From JAYPUG01 sp038117265 (lineage in GTDB: Bacteria; Pseudomonadota; Alphaproteobacteria; UBA6615), in assembly GCA_038117265.1 (NCBI GenBank), contig JAYOFO010000047.1, positions 1 to 18,924 of the forward strand: 18,924 bases of DNA, in the 5' to 3' direction. Positions 1 through 7,069 of this stretch are shown here, in pieces. Position 1 is the stretch's first letter. Each line of letters begins with the position of its first letter. The notes beneath the pieces are model-generated. The model was not told the DNA's origin, ran no database searches, and saw only the letters and a program-made list of their open reading frames with translations. The position numbers and the translations under genes are program-made.

Positions 1-671
1 GGCTCGACCATCACGAAGGCGGCGCCCAGGCTCTGGACCTCTTCCTTCGCGGCCATGCGCACGTCGGTCGCCGACACGATGGCGCCCAGCCGGCGCGCCG
101 TGGCGATCGCCTGCAGCCCGGCCACGCCGGCGCCCATGATGAACACCTTGGCCGGGTTGATCCGGCCGGCCGCCGTCATCAGCATCGGCATCGCGCGCCC
201 GTAATGGGCGGCGCCGTCGATCACCGCCTTGTAGCCCGCCAGGTTCGACTGCGAGCTCAGCACGTCCATCGACTGGGCGCGCGAGATGCGCGGCAGCATC
301 TCCATGGCGAAGGCGACCAGGCCGCGCTCGGCATAGGCCTCGACCCCGACCGGGTCGCCATAGGGGTTGTGCAGCGCGATCAGCATCGCACCCTTGGGGA
401 TGTCGGCCAGCCCGTCCTCGCCGCCGTCGGACTGGGTGCGCGGACGCTGCACCTTCAGCACGATGTCGGCGCCGGCAAGCGCCTCGGCGCGACTCGGCGC
501 GACGGTGGCGCCGGCGGCGCGGTAGGCCTCGTCGAGGACGGCCGCGCCCTCGCCCGCGCCGGCCTCGACGGTGACGTCGAAGCCCCATTGCAGGTAGCGC
601 TTGACCGTATCGGGAGTCGCCGCGACGCGCCGTTCATGCGGGCGGCGTTCCTTTGCAATCGCGATCTTCAT
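1..671 (-). CDS. pntAA: NAD(P) transhydrogenase subunit alpha part 1 (PntAA), 3' end cut by the window
   Basis: This is the NAD(H)-binding domain I subunit of the membrane proton-translocating transhydrogenase, which moves hydride between NADH and NADP+ using the proton gradient. The first 223 codons are present, starting MKIAIAKERRPHERRVA, and the frame stays open to base 1. Visible motifs are the RQD loop (R128, Q133, D136 in PRISRAQSMDVLSSQSNLAGY), the family stretch around residues 125-150, and the Rossmann motif GAGVAG at 180-185. Split PntAA proteins are usually about 375-385 residues, so about 60% is visible. The ATG at 671 is chosen because the family N-terminus begins there. pntAB and pntB would be expected just beyond the left edge; this is inference. 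A candidate promoter lies at 751-779. Identity is very likely. Confidence 0.93.
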   Translation of the reverse strand, partial: MKIAIAKERRPHERRVAATPDTVKRYLQWGFDVTVEAGAGEGAAVLDEAYRAAGATVAPSRAEALAGADIVLKVQRPRTQSDGGEDGLADIPKGAMLIALHNPYGDPVGVEAYAERGLVAFAMEMLPRISRAQSMDVLSSQSNLAGYKAVIDGAAHYGRAMPMLMTAAGRINPAKVFIMGAGVAGLQAIATARRLGAIVSATDVRMAAKEEVQSLGAAFVMVE

Positions 672-750
672 GGCGTGAAGAACCTTGTTTCGGACCGGCA
701 TTCGCCAGGACCGCGGGGGTCCGGTGCGAAGCCTGGGTATGCTCGACCCG

Positions 751-779
751 AATATGGTACGAGAGCCGAGTCAGAGCAA
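751..779 (-). promoter_or_regulatory. Candidate sigma-70-type promoter for pntAA
   Basis: On the minus strand TTGCTC (774-779) and CATATT (751-756) are separated by 17 bp, followed by a leader of about 70 nt before the pntAA ATG. The segment is more AT-rich than its surroundings. This is pattern matching only. The rest of the 672-889 gap holds a small inverted repeat, GGACC-N5-GGTCC at 708-722, and no convincing gene. Confidence 0.3.
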
Positions 780-889
780 CCCGGTGCGGCGGGCGCCGCC
801 GCTGTTATTGCACGGAGTGCGGCCGCGATTGTTGGGCGCGCCGCACGACGCGACCCGAGCGGCGGGTAACCGAGCGGGCCGGCGCGCCC

Positions 890-1393
890 CTAGCCGCCAT
901 AGAAGACGTTGTCGCCCAGGTCGCGCATGTGCAGCACGGCCTCGTCGGGCCGGCCCGCGATCTCGCCCGAAGCGTGCGCGTCGACCGCCTCGCCGATGAC
1001 GATGTGATGGTCGCCGCGCGCAACGATCTCGGCCACCTTGAACTCGACGCAACCCGGCGCGCTTTCGAGGACCGGTGCGCCGGTCGAACCGTCGCGGTAG
1101 GCCTCGCCGCCGAGCTTGCCGTCGGCCACCTCGACCGGCTTGAAGAAGGCGAAGGCCGCACCCTGCTGGCCCTTGCCGAGCATATTCAGGGCGAAGCTGC
1201 CCGACGCCTTGAGCGCCGCATAGGCGCCCGAATCCGCCTTCACGCCCACGGCGACCAGCGGCGGGGCGAAGGAGGTCTGGGTGACCCAGTTGACCGTCGC
1301 GGCCGCGATCCGCCCGTCCGGGCTCTTCGCCGTCAGCACATAGATTCCGTAAGGGATCATGCGCAGGATCGTCTTCTTGGTTGCGTCGTCCAC
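890..1393 (-). CDS. Flavin reductase family protein (FMN-binding split barrel)
   Basis: A 167-residue protein of the flavin reductase-like, FMN-binding split-barrel family. Such proteins reduce FMN/FAD with NAD(P)H, often to feed a two-component monooxygenase, or simply bind FMN. Supporting stretches are the early IPYGIYVLTAK strand, NWVTQTSFAPPLVAVG near residues 35-50, the SFALNML strand, and GDHHIVIGEAVDA near 125-140. The start is taken as GTG at 1393 because GGAGG (complement of 1401-1405) lies 7 bases upstream. A longer in-frame start at 1468 would add a low-complexity extension and has no such site. It is divergent from the VOC gene at 1585, with a GC hairpin at 1429-1444 in its leader. 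No oxygenase partner is adjacent, so the physiological substrate is unknown. The family call is firm; the role is open. Confidence 0.85.
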   Translation of the reverse strand: MDDATKKTILRMIPYGIYVLTAKSPDGRIAAATVNWVTQTSFAPPLVAVGVKADSGAYAALKASGSFALNMLGKGQQGAAFAFFKPVEVADGKLGGEAYRDGSTGAPVLESAPGCVEFKVAEIVARGDHHIVIGEAVDAHASGEIAGRPDEAVLHMRDLGDNVFYGG

Positions 1394-1428
1394 CGGGTTT
1401 CCTCCCCCTTCGTATCGGTCGTTTGCCC

Positions 1429-1444
1429 GCGGCGGGTCCGCCGC
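1429..1444. other. GC-rich inverted repeat in the flavin reductase leader
   Basis: GCGGCGG and CCGCCGC form a perfect 7-bp inverted repeat separated by 2 bp, centred about 43 bp upstream of the flavin reductase GTG and within the divergent 1394-1584 intergenic region. It could be an operator or a leader hairpin. In DNA this GC-rich, chance occurrence is also possible. Confidence 0.3.
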
Positions 1445-1584
1445 AGCCTGCGCCCGTATAGCGCGCAATTTTTCGTGCCGTTCTGACCTGAATCAATACG
1501 TCCGCCGGAACGATCGCCGACGATGGCCGAACCGCGGTCCGCGGCAGCCATGCGCCGCGACCCGAATGCGACGGAGAAACGCCG

Positions 1585-2016
1585 ATGCCCCTCAACACGC
1601 TCGACCATTGCTCGATCCGCACCGCCAGGCTCGACGAGACGCGCGACTTCTATGTCGACGTGCTCGGCATGACCGACGGCGAGCGGCCCGACTTCGATTT
1701 TCCCGGCAACTGGCTGTATGTCGGCGACCGGCCGGTGGTCCATCTGGTGGGCATCGACCCCGACGACCCGTCGGGCCTGATCGAGTATCTCGGCGGCGAC
1801 ATCGATCCGGCGGCGCTCGACGGCTCGGGCGCATTCGACCACCTGGCGTTCCGCGCGACCGACGCCGAAGGGCTGATGCGCAAGCTGGAGGAAAACGGCT
1901 ATCCCTACCGCGAACGCGAGGTGCCGGGCCTGGGCCTGTTCCAGGTCTCCGTCGAGGATCCCAACGGGATCACCGTCGAGATCAACTACTGGGACGCGAA
2001 CCGCAAGGCCGCCTAG
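1585..2016 (+). CDS. VOC-family metalloenzyme (glyoxalase / extradiol dioxygenase fold)
   Basis: A 143-residue vicinal oxygen chelate protein with two beta-alpha-beta-beta-beta modules. The putative metal ligands are all visible: H8 in LDHCSIRT, H53 in PVVHLVG, H86 in FDHLAFRA and E132 in ITVEINYWD. The C-terminal DPNGITVEINY strand is typical of glyoxalase or fosfomycin-resistance-type VOC proteins. The ATG at 1585 follows a GGAG Shine-Dalgarno about 11 bases upstream. Downstream, 11 bp separate it from the small membrane protein at 2028, so the two are probably co-transcribed. VOC family members catalyse isomerisation, epimerisation, ring cleavage or thiol transfer, and sequence alone does not settle which. 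This length is typical of a single-chain, homodimeric VOC enzyme. Confidence 0.88.
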   Translation: MPLNTLDHCSIRTARLDETRDFYVDVLGMTDGERPDFDFPGNWLYVGDRPVVHLVGIDPDDPSGLIEYLGGDIDPAALDGSGAFDHLAFRATDAEGLMRKLEENGYPYREREVPGLGLFQVSVEDPNGITVEINYWDANRKAA

Positions 2017-2027
2017 GGGCACGAACC

Positions 2028-2297
2028 ATGGGCACCACGCCGCTCGCCGTGCAGGTCGTGCCGATCGTCCTATTCCTGTGCGCGGTCACCGCGACGGTCG
2101 CGCTGGTGGCGATCGCCTATTACATGCGCCAGATGCGCGAGCTGGCCGAGCGGCTGACCGCACACCTGACCGAGGTGGCCAACGTGGAGAACCAGCTCTC
2201 GGTGGTCGCCCAGGGCGTCCACGGGCTGACGCTTGAGCTCGAGGAGGTCCGCAAGACCTTCGCGAAGATCGACCGGCACCGCGACTACCCCACCTGA
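2028..2297 (+). CDS. Small single-helix membrane protein with coiled-coil tail, function unknown
   Basis: An 89-residue protein whose N-terminus is one hydrophobic segment (about residues 7-32, rich in Val, Ala, Ile and Leu), followed by a charged amphipathic stretch from about 33 to 85 with heptad-like spacing of Leu, Val and Ile. This suggests a membrane-anchored coiled coil. The ATG at 2028 is preceded by AGGGG at 8 bases, and the VOC stop codon lies 11 bp upstream. A longer in-frame reading that starts at 1359 would run antisense to and through neighbouring genes and has no ribosome site, so I reject it. I do not recognise a family; the layout resembles short DUF948/YtxH-like or chemoreceptor-like anchors, but I assign no function. 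Third-position GC is high, which supports real coding. Confidence 0.68.
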   Translation: MGTTPLAVQVVPIVLFLCAVTATVALVAIAYYMRQMRELAERLTAHLTEVANVENQLSVVAQGVHGLTLELEEVRKTFAKIDRHRDYPT

Positions 2298-2358
2298 CCC
2301 TGTCCCCCGGCCGCGCGGACTGGTAGAGAATCCCCGTGCAACCGCGTGGGAGGAAGCC

Positions 2359-2769
2359 ATGTCCGAGTCCGTCATCCTGAAGTTCGGCGAAACCGAGACG
2401 ATCGCGCGCGGCGGCGGCGTCGAGACCACGCCGCTGGTGATCCCCAGGGTGCGTCCCAAGGCGGCGTTCACGACCGGGATCAGCTCGTTCCCCGCGGGCC
2501 AGGCCGCACCGCTGCACAAGCACAATTGCGACGAGCAGGTCACCCTGCTGTCGGGGCGCGCCGAGGTCGAGATCGAAGGCGCGACGACCCGGCTCGAGCC
2601 CTACGATTCCACCTACATCGCGGCGGGCGTCGAACACTGCTTCCGCAATGTCGGCGACGAACCCATGGTGATCCTGTGGATCTACGGCTCCGACCGCGTC
2701 ACCCGCACCTTCGCGGGTTCCGACGAGGAGGTCCCGCACCTGACCGACGCCGACCGGCTGGTGCGCTGA
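2359..2769 (+). CDS. Cupin-domain protein
   Basis: A 136-residue single-domain cupin. Motif 1 is seen as PAGQAAPLHKHNCDEQVTLL, giving metal ligands H53, H55 and E59 (or Q60), followed by LSGRAEVEIEG. Motif 2 is the AAGVEHCFRNVG stretch with H93. A small metal-binding beta barrel of this type may act as a dioxygenase, an isomerase or a sugar/substrate sensor. The start is ATG 2359 because GGGAGGA sits about 7 bases upstream; an in-frame start at 2233 would add 42 residues read out of frame through the membrane protein gene. It lies 61 bp after that gene and 58 bp before the putative start of the transporter, on the same strand. Its substrate cannot be read from the sequence. Confidence 0.87.
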   Translation: MSESVILKFGETETIARGGGVETTPLVIPRVRPKAAFTTGISSFPAGQAAPLHKHNCDEQVTLLSGRAEVEIEGATTRLEPYDSTYIAAGVEHCFRNVGDEPMVILWIYGSDRVTRTFAGSDEEVPHLTDADRLVR

Positions 2770-2774
2770 CGGCC

Positions 2775-2794
2775 CGGCGGCGTACGATCCGCCG
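2775..2794 (+). other. Small hairpin between the cupin and transporter genes
   Basis: CGGCGG (2775-2780) and CCGCCG (2789-2794) form a perfect 6-bp inverted repeat with an 8-nt loop, just after the cupin stop codon. There is no T-tract, so it is not a convincing intrinsic terminator. It may stabilise the upstream transcript or be chance. Confidence 0.25.
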
Positions 2795-2827
2795 CAGCGC
2801 CAAACGACCGCAAACGGACCGCAGACC

Positions 2828-4015
2828 ATTCTCCGCAAGCCGCCCGCCATTCCGCTGCTGACCGTCCTGATCTCCGTCAGCGCGATCGCCTACAACCTGT
2901 TCCTGCCCTCGATGCCCGACATCGCGGCGGAGTTCGGCGTGGACACGTTCGCCGTCCAGACGACGCTGATCGCCTTCCTCATTGCCTACGCGCTGGCCCA
3001 GTTCCTGTATGGCGGCGTTTCGGACCGGTTCGGCCGCCGCCCGACGCTACTGTGGAGCCTCGCCATCTATGTCGTTGCGAGCCTCCTGTGCGCCTCGTCG
3101 ACATCGATGTCGATGCTGATCGCCGCACGCGTGCTGCAGGGGATCGGCGCCGCCGGCCCGATCGTCATGGTCCGCTCGATCGTGCGCGACCTGTACGACC
3201 GCAAGCAGTCGGCGCGCGCGCTGGCGATCATCTCGACGGTCATGGTGTTCGCGCCGGCCTCGGCGCCGGCAATCGGCGGCTGGCTACACACCCGCTTCGG
3301 CTGGGAGGCGTCGTTCCTGTTCCTCGCCGTCATCGGCGCCGCGCTCTACCTCTATTGCCTGCTGCGCCTGGCCGAGACCAACGAGGTGCAGGGGGCCGAC
3401 CTGCTGGGCAATTTGCGCGGCCTCGTGATGGGCTACAAGGTGCTGGGCCGCGAGCCGGCCTTCATCGCATACAACCTCAACATCGGATGCATCGGCGGCA
3501 CGATCTTCGCCTGGTTCGCCGGCGTGCCGATCGTGCTGATCGAGAGCTACGGCGTCGCGCCCGACACGTTCGGCTACCTGATGCTGACCGGCACGACGGG
3601 CGCCTTCATCGGCTATGGCAGCGCGATCTGGCTGACCGGCCGGCTGGGCGTGAACCGGATGATCGTGCTCGGAACGGCGATCGGGACATTGGGCGCGACG
3701 ATCTACCTCGCGCTGCCGCTGGCCGGCGTGTTCACGCCGCTGGCGGCCATCGCGCCGATGTTCGTCTACGGCATCGGCCTGTCGCTGGCCTTCCCCTCGC
3801 TGATGGCTGCGGCGGTCAGCGTGCGCCCCGAATATGCCGGCACGGCCGCGGCCATGAACGGACTCGTGCAGTACGGGCTCGCCGCGATTACCACCGTGAC
3901 CGTCGGGCTGTTGCCGCACACCACCCACCTGCCGCTCGGGGTGGTGATCTTCACGATGCAGGCCGGCGCCATGCTGGCCGCCATCGTGGGCTGGATCAAA
4001 CGGCCGGCGGAGTAG
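2828..4015 (+). CDS. MFS transporter, Bcr/CflA drug-resistance type, with non-canonical start
   Basis: A 12-helix major facilitator of the Bcr/CflA type, predicted to export small molecules or drugs with proton exchange across the inner membrane. MFS motif A is clear between helices 2 and 3 (GGVSDRFGRRP), and the N-terminal family stretch NLFLPSMPDIAAEFGV is present. Read from 2828 the protein would be 395 residues, the normal family length. The start is the problem: the first ATG in frame is at 2912, inside the end of helix 1, and no ATG, GTG or TTG lies between it and the in-frame stop at 2741-2743. ATT at 2828 would give an N-terminus LRKPPAIPLLTVLIS with positive charges before helix 1, but it has no clear Shine-Dalgarno. 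A sequence error, a rare start codon, or a truncated product from 2912 (367 residues) are all possible. Family is firm; the start is not. Confidence 0.85.
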   Translation: MLRKPPAIPLLTVLISVSAIAYNLFLPSMPDIAAEFGVDTFAVQTTLIAFLIAYALAQFLYGGVSDRFGRRPTLLWSLAIYVVASLLCASSTSMSMLIAARVLQGIGAAGPIVMVRSIVRDLYDRKQSARALAIISTVMVFAPASAPAIGGWLHTRFGWEASFLFLAVIGAALYLYCLLRLAETNEVQGADLLGNLRGLVMGYKVLGREPAFIAYNLNIGCIGGTIFAWFAGVPIVLIESYGVAPDTFGYLMLTGTTGAFIGYGSAIWLTGRLGVNRMIVLGTAIGTLGATIYLALPLAGVFTPLAAIAPMFVYGIGLSLAFPSLMAAAVSVRPEYAGTAAAMNGLVQYGLAAITTVTVGLLPHTTHLPLGVVIFTMQAGAMLAAIVGWIKRPAE

Positions 4016-4037
4016 CGGGCGGTCGCGCGGCGTCCGG

Positions 4038-4367
4038 CTAGCGCTTGAACTCGACCTCCAGCGCGACGACATCGACGTCGCCGATGTTGATCGCGTTGTG
4101 CTCCATCGGCGCCTGCACCATCAGCGAGGTGCCCGGCGTGTAGTCGATCTCGCGGGTGGTGCCGTCGGCGAGTTCGAACAGCAGCTTCCCGTGCGACAGC
4201 TGGATCGCCATGTAGTCGCATTCGTGGCGATGCCAGCCGGTCTGTGCGCGCGGCCCGAGCACCCAATGGGTGACGATCTTGTCGTCGTCCTCGAGAAGCA
4301 CCTCGTAGGTCGCGATCGCACGATCGGCGGCCTGGGCGGCGGTCTTTTCGTCGAGCTTCGTGGACAT
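4038..4367 (-). CDS. Small cupin-domain protein
   Basis: A 109-residue cupin unrelated in sequence to the cupin at 2359. Motif 1 is TGWHRHECDYMAIQLSHG with H46, H48 and D51 as probable ligands, and motif 2 is VQAPMEHNAINIG with H90. The N-terminal 20 residues are charged and probably helical. A strong GGGAGGAG Shine-Dalgarno lies about 8 bases before the ATG at 4367. The gene is the last of the minus-strand run that begins with pepF, 88 bp after the TlpA-like gene, and its stop is 22 bp from the stop of the convergent transporter. The homologues I recall are described only as cupin-domain proteins, so no function is claimed. Confidence 0.85.
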   Translation of the reverse strand: MSTKLDEKTAAQAADRAIATYEVLLEDDDKIVTHWVLGPRAQTGWHRHECDYMAIQLSHGKLLFELADGTTREIDYTPGTSLMVQAPMEHNAINIGDVDVVALEVEFKR

Positions 4368-4455
4368 GGCGCTTCTCCTCCCGGTTCCTCGCGCGAAGCG
4401 TCGCGCGACCGCCGGCCAACGTCAACGGGCAGGCCCGCCCGACGCGCGGCGCGCC

Positions 4456-4992
4456 CTAGCGCAGCGCGTCGACGATGCCGGTCAGCCGGCGCCGGGTGAT
4501 GTAGTGGCGGCCGGTCTCGCCCTCGCCGCCGCCCAGCCGGAAGGCCTCGCGGCCCGCGCCATCGAAGACGACGACCGCGGGCACCGCACGGATGCCGCCC
4601 AGCGCCGCACCCAGGGGCCGCGAGCCCTCGACCACGGCGATGTCGCGGAGGATGATGTCGACGAAGCGCTGCTGCCGCGCCCGGCTGACCGGCCCGGCGA
4701 AATCCTCCATCCAGTTCACCGCGATCGTGTCGACCCGGCCGGGACTGGCCGAATTGTAGTCGGCCAGCTCGCCCATCTCGGCCCGGCAGGGCGGGCACCA
4801 GCTCGCCCAGAAGGTGATCAGCACCGGCCGCCCGTCGAAGGCGGCGTCGGTCACCGGGTCGCGCAGGGCCGGCAACCCCTTCAAGGTCGATTTCAGCCCG
4901 GCGTCCAGCGTGGCGGCGTGGGTCGATGCGCCGGCGAGCCCCAGGGCGGGCAGCGCCACCGCGGCGGAGATGAAAGCGCGTCTGTCGAGCAT
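4456..4992 (-). CDS. TlpA-like periplasmic thioredoxin-fold protein
   Basis: A 178-residue exported thioredoxin-fold protein of the TlpA/ResA kind, predicted to reduce or exchange disulfides in the periplasm. The N-terminus MLDRRAFISAAVALPALGLA looks like a Tat-type signal (twin Arg followed by A-F), with a probable Ala-x-Ala cleavage near residue 26. The active site is WCPPC (C66, C69) within FWASWCPPCRAEM, and the cis-proline is P138 in RAVPAVVVFD. ATG 4992 is chosen for its GAGGAG site 7-9 bases upstream and the signal peptide; a GTG at 5010 would only prepend six residues. It is 74 bp downstream of a gene for a secreted protein with four cysteines, a possible partner (inference). The fold and redox motif are firm; the physiological partner is unknown. 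Confidence 0.88.
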   Translation of the reverse strand: MLDRRAFISAAVALPALGLAGASTHAATLDAGLKSTLKGLPALRDPVTDAAFDGRPVLITFWASWCPPCRAEMGELADYNSASPGRVDTIAVNWMEDFAGPVSRARQQRFVDIILRDIAVVEGSRPLGAALGGIRAVPAVVVFDGAGREAFRLGGGEGETGRHYITRRRLTGIVDALR

Positions 4993-5066
4993 GGGTGCCT
5001 CCTCACACACCCCCCGAGAGACATCATCGGCGTGCTAACGGACAAACAACATTGTCGTGAGGCCCA

Positions 5067-5687
5067 TCAGCGGGCCTGGCGGCCCCTGCCGGCGATGCGG
5101 GCCTCCAGCTCGTCGCCACGCAGGACGTCGATGGCCAGCGCCTGGCGGCACTGTTCGCGGCAGACGATCATCCAGCGCGGCCCGTCGGTGCGCGTGTAGA
5201 CGAAGATGTTGAAATCCGTGGGCCCGAACACCGAACGCACATCGAGCTGATACACCTCGTGCAGCGCGGCAGGCGGCGCGGCATCGCGCCAGGCGTGCTG
5301 CCAGAGTTCCAGCAGCAGTTCGCGATGGGGTCCCGTCGCCAGACGGCCCGAGAAGTCGGAGAACCGGACATCGTGTTTCGTTACCGAGGGCGTCTCCCCG
5401 ACGAAGCCGCGCCGGCCGACCGGCAGCAGGAAGGTTTCCGCAGTGTCGCGATGCAGCCAGACCTCCACCGCGCCGCGAACCCGCGGCGCAAGCGCCTGCC
5501 CGTCGGGCGTGCACAGCACGACGATCCAGGCGTCCAGCGGCGGCGGCACGGTCTCGACGCTGCCCGGCGGCGCGTCGTCACACAGGATATCGACGCCTTC
5601 GGCCCCCTGCCAGGCGGCCCCGCCCGCCAGGGCGCCGGCCAGCACGAGCGCCGCGACCGCCGCGAAGAGCGCGCGGGCAGCTTTCAT
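5067..5687 (-). CDS. Secreted or membrane-anchored four-cysteine protein, unknown function
   Basis: A 206-residue protein that I do not recognise. Residues 1-26 (MKAARALFAAVAALVLAGAL and following) form a signal peptide or anchor. The rest is soluble, with four cysteines at C36, C59, C176 and C180, the last two as CREQC. It contains beta-rich stretches such as DAWIVVLCTPDG, GAVEVWLHRD and DFNIFVYTRTDGPRWMIV. The start is ATG 5687, overlapping the aarF stop codon by 4 bases (ATGA), which points to translational coupling. The frame continues open upstream into aarF, but that extension is a shadow of the kinase-like gene. A TlpA-like oxidoreductase follows 74 bp downstream, consistent with disulfide chemistry in the periplasm; this link is inference. 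A weak 6-bp hairpin (5060-5077) spans its stop codon without a T-tract. Confidence 0.72.
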   Translation of the reverse strand: MKAARALFAAVAALVLAGALAGGAAWQGAEGVDILCDDAPPGSVETVPPPLDAWIVVLCTPDGQALAPRVRGAVEVWLHRDTAETFLLPVGRRGFVGETPSVTKHDVRFSDFSGRLATGPHRELLLELWQHAWRDAAPPAALHEVYQLDVRSVFGPTDFNIFVYTRTDGPRWMIVCREQCRQALAIDVLRGDELEARIAGRGRQAR

Positions 5688-7045
5688 GCGCCCACGCCTT
5701 CCCGCATCTCGATCCCGTGCGCGTCCAGCATCGCCGCCTGGCGCGCGGCCAGCGCATCGACGTCGAACCCGTCGATCAGCGCGTGGAATTCGCGGTGCCA
5801 GTTGATCTCGGCGCGCAGGCGCAGGAACACCGAGCCCAGCCCGATCGCGGCCCGGTCCATCAGCACGAACTCGCGCGGCGGGGTGACGCCGCCGAGCGCG
5901 CGCAGCTTCGTGCGCACCTCGTGCAGCACCTTCGCGCCGTAGAGCCCGGATTCCGATTCCTGGATGCGCTGGACCCGGTCCTCCATCAGCGGCCGGTACA
6001 GGAACCGCGCCCACAGGTTGAGCGTGTCGAGCAACGCGTCCGACATGTCGGCGAACCCCCACAGGCCGTAGGCGTGGACCATGCGATCGCGATCCTCGTC
6101 AACGAGCGCGTGGTAGAGCTCGATCACCCCGGCGACGAAGCGCGGCGGGAACACGCGGATGCAGCCGAAGTCGAACAGGTTCACCGTGCCGTCATCGTTG
6201 ACGGAATAGTTGCCCAGGTGCGGGTCGCCGTGGATCACGCCGCAGCCATAGAAGGGCACGTACCAGGCGCGGAACATGTTGCGCGCCGCGGCCTCGCGCA
6301 GCGCGGGGTCGGCGCGCTCGGCGAACGACGCCATCGGCTCGCCGTCGAGCCAGGCGGTGGTCAGCAGACGGGCGGCCGATAGATCGTCGACGACCTCGGG
6401 AACGCGGACCCCTGGCTCGTCGGCCAGCATCGCACCGTAGAGCCGCGTGTGGCGCGCCTCGCGCACATAGTCGAGCTCTTCGGTCAGGCGCTCGGCGAGC
6501 TCGGCCTGGATCTGGCGGGTGTCGATCGCCGGGTCGTAGCGGCGCATCACCGAGAAGACGAGCTTGAGCTGGTTCAGGTCGGCGGCGACGATCGAGGCCA
6601 TGTCGGGGTACTGCAGCTTGCAGGCCAGGCGCGCGCCGTCATGGTCCCGCACCTCGTGCACCTGGCCCAGCGAGGCCGCGCGCGCGGCGGTGCGCCCGAA
6701 TTCCGCGAACCGGTCCTGCCAGTCCGGGCCTAGCTCGGCCGCCATGCGCCGGCGCACGAAGGCCCAGCCCATGGGCGGCGCGTTCGCCTGCAGTTCGGCC
6801 AGCTCGCGCGCATAGTCGGCGGGCAGCGCGTCGGGAATCGTCGCCAGAATCTGTGCCGCCTTCATCATCGGGCCCTTGAGCCCGCCCAGCGCCGCCTTCA
6901 GGTCGGCGGCGTTGCGCCCGTGGTCGACCTCGCGCCTCAGGTAGCGGCCGCCGGCCAGGCGCAGCGCGGCGCCGCCGACGGTGGCCCCGACCCGCCCGTA
7001 GCGGCCGACCCGCCCGCGGATCGTCGGGCCCTCGTCACGGCTCAC
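5684..7045 (-). CDS. AarF/ABC1/UbiB-family kinase-like protein
   Basis: A 453-residue atypical kinase of the ABC1/ADCK (UbiB, COQ8) family. These ATPases support ubiquinone and other isoprenoid-lipid metabolism. Visible elements in order are a KxGQ-type motif written KAAQ at 62-65 (in LKGPMMKAAQILATIPDALP), an alanine-rich loop at 120-130 (ARAASLGQVH), the ATP-site lysine K144 in ACKLQYP, EELDYVREA at 189-197, the catalytic loop HGDPHLGNY at 272-280 and DFG at 292-294. It starts with GTG at 7045, 24 bp after the pepF stop, with GGTGA about 10 bases upstream; the ATG at 7067 runs into a stop after three codons. It overlaps the next gene by 4 bases. The Ala in KAAQ matches what I recall as a common alphaproteobacterial subgroup. 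Whether it acts in ubiquinone synthesis is inference. Confidence 0.92.
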   Translation of the reverse strand: MSRDEGPTIRGRVGRYGRVGATVGGAALRLAGGRYLRREVDHGRNAADLKAALGGLKGPMMKAAQILATIPDALPADYARELAELQANAPPMGWAFVRRRMAAELGPDWQDRFAEFGRTAARAASLGQVHEVRDHDGARLACKLQYPDMASIVAADLNQLKLVFSVMRRYDPAIDTRQIQAELAERLTEELDYVREARHTRLYGAMLADEPGVRVPEVVDDLSAARLLTTAWLDGEPMASFAERADPALREAAARNMFRAWYVPFYGCGVIHGDPHLGNYSVNDDGTVNLFDFGCIRVFPPRFVAGVIELYHALVDEDRDRMVHAYGLWGFADMSDALLDTLNLWARFLYRPLMEDRVQRIQESESGLYGAKVLHEVRTKLRALGGVTPPREFVLMDRAAIGLGSVFLRLRAEINWHREFHALIDGFDVDALAARQAAMLDAHGIEMREGVGA

Positions 7046-7069
7046 GGGCTTGCGCTCACCGGCTCATGC

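Noticed and set aside
835..888. Two GGCGCGCC palindromes upstream of pntAA
   Set aside because: Eight-base GC palindromes are expected by chance in DNA of this composition.
5060..5077. AGGCCC-N6-GGGCCT around the stop codon of the secreted protein gene, as a terminator
   Set aside because: Short stem without a T-tract; the next gene is on the same strand 74 bp on, so termination is not required.
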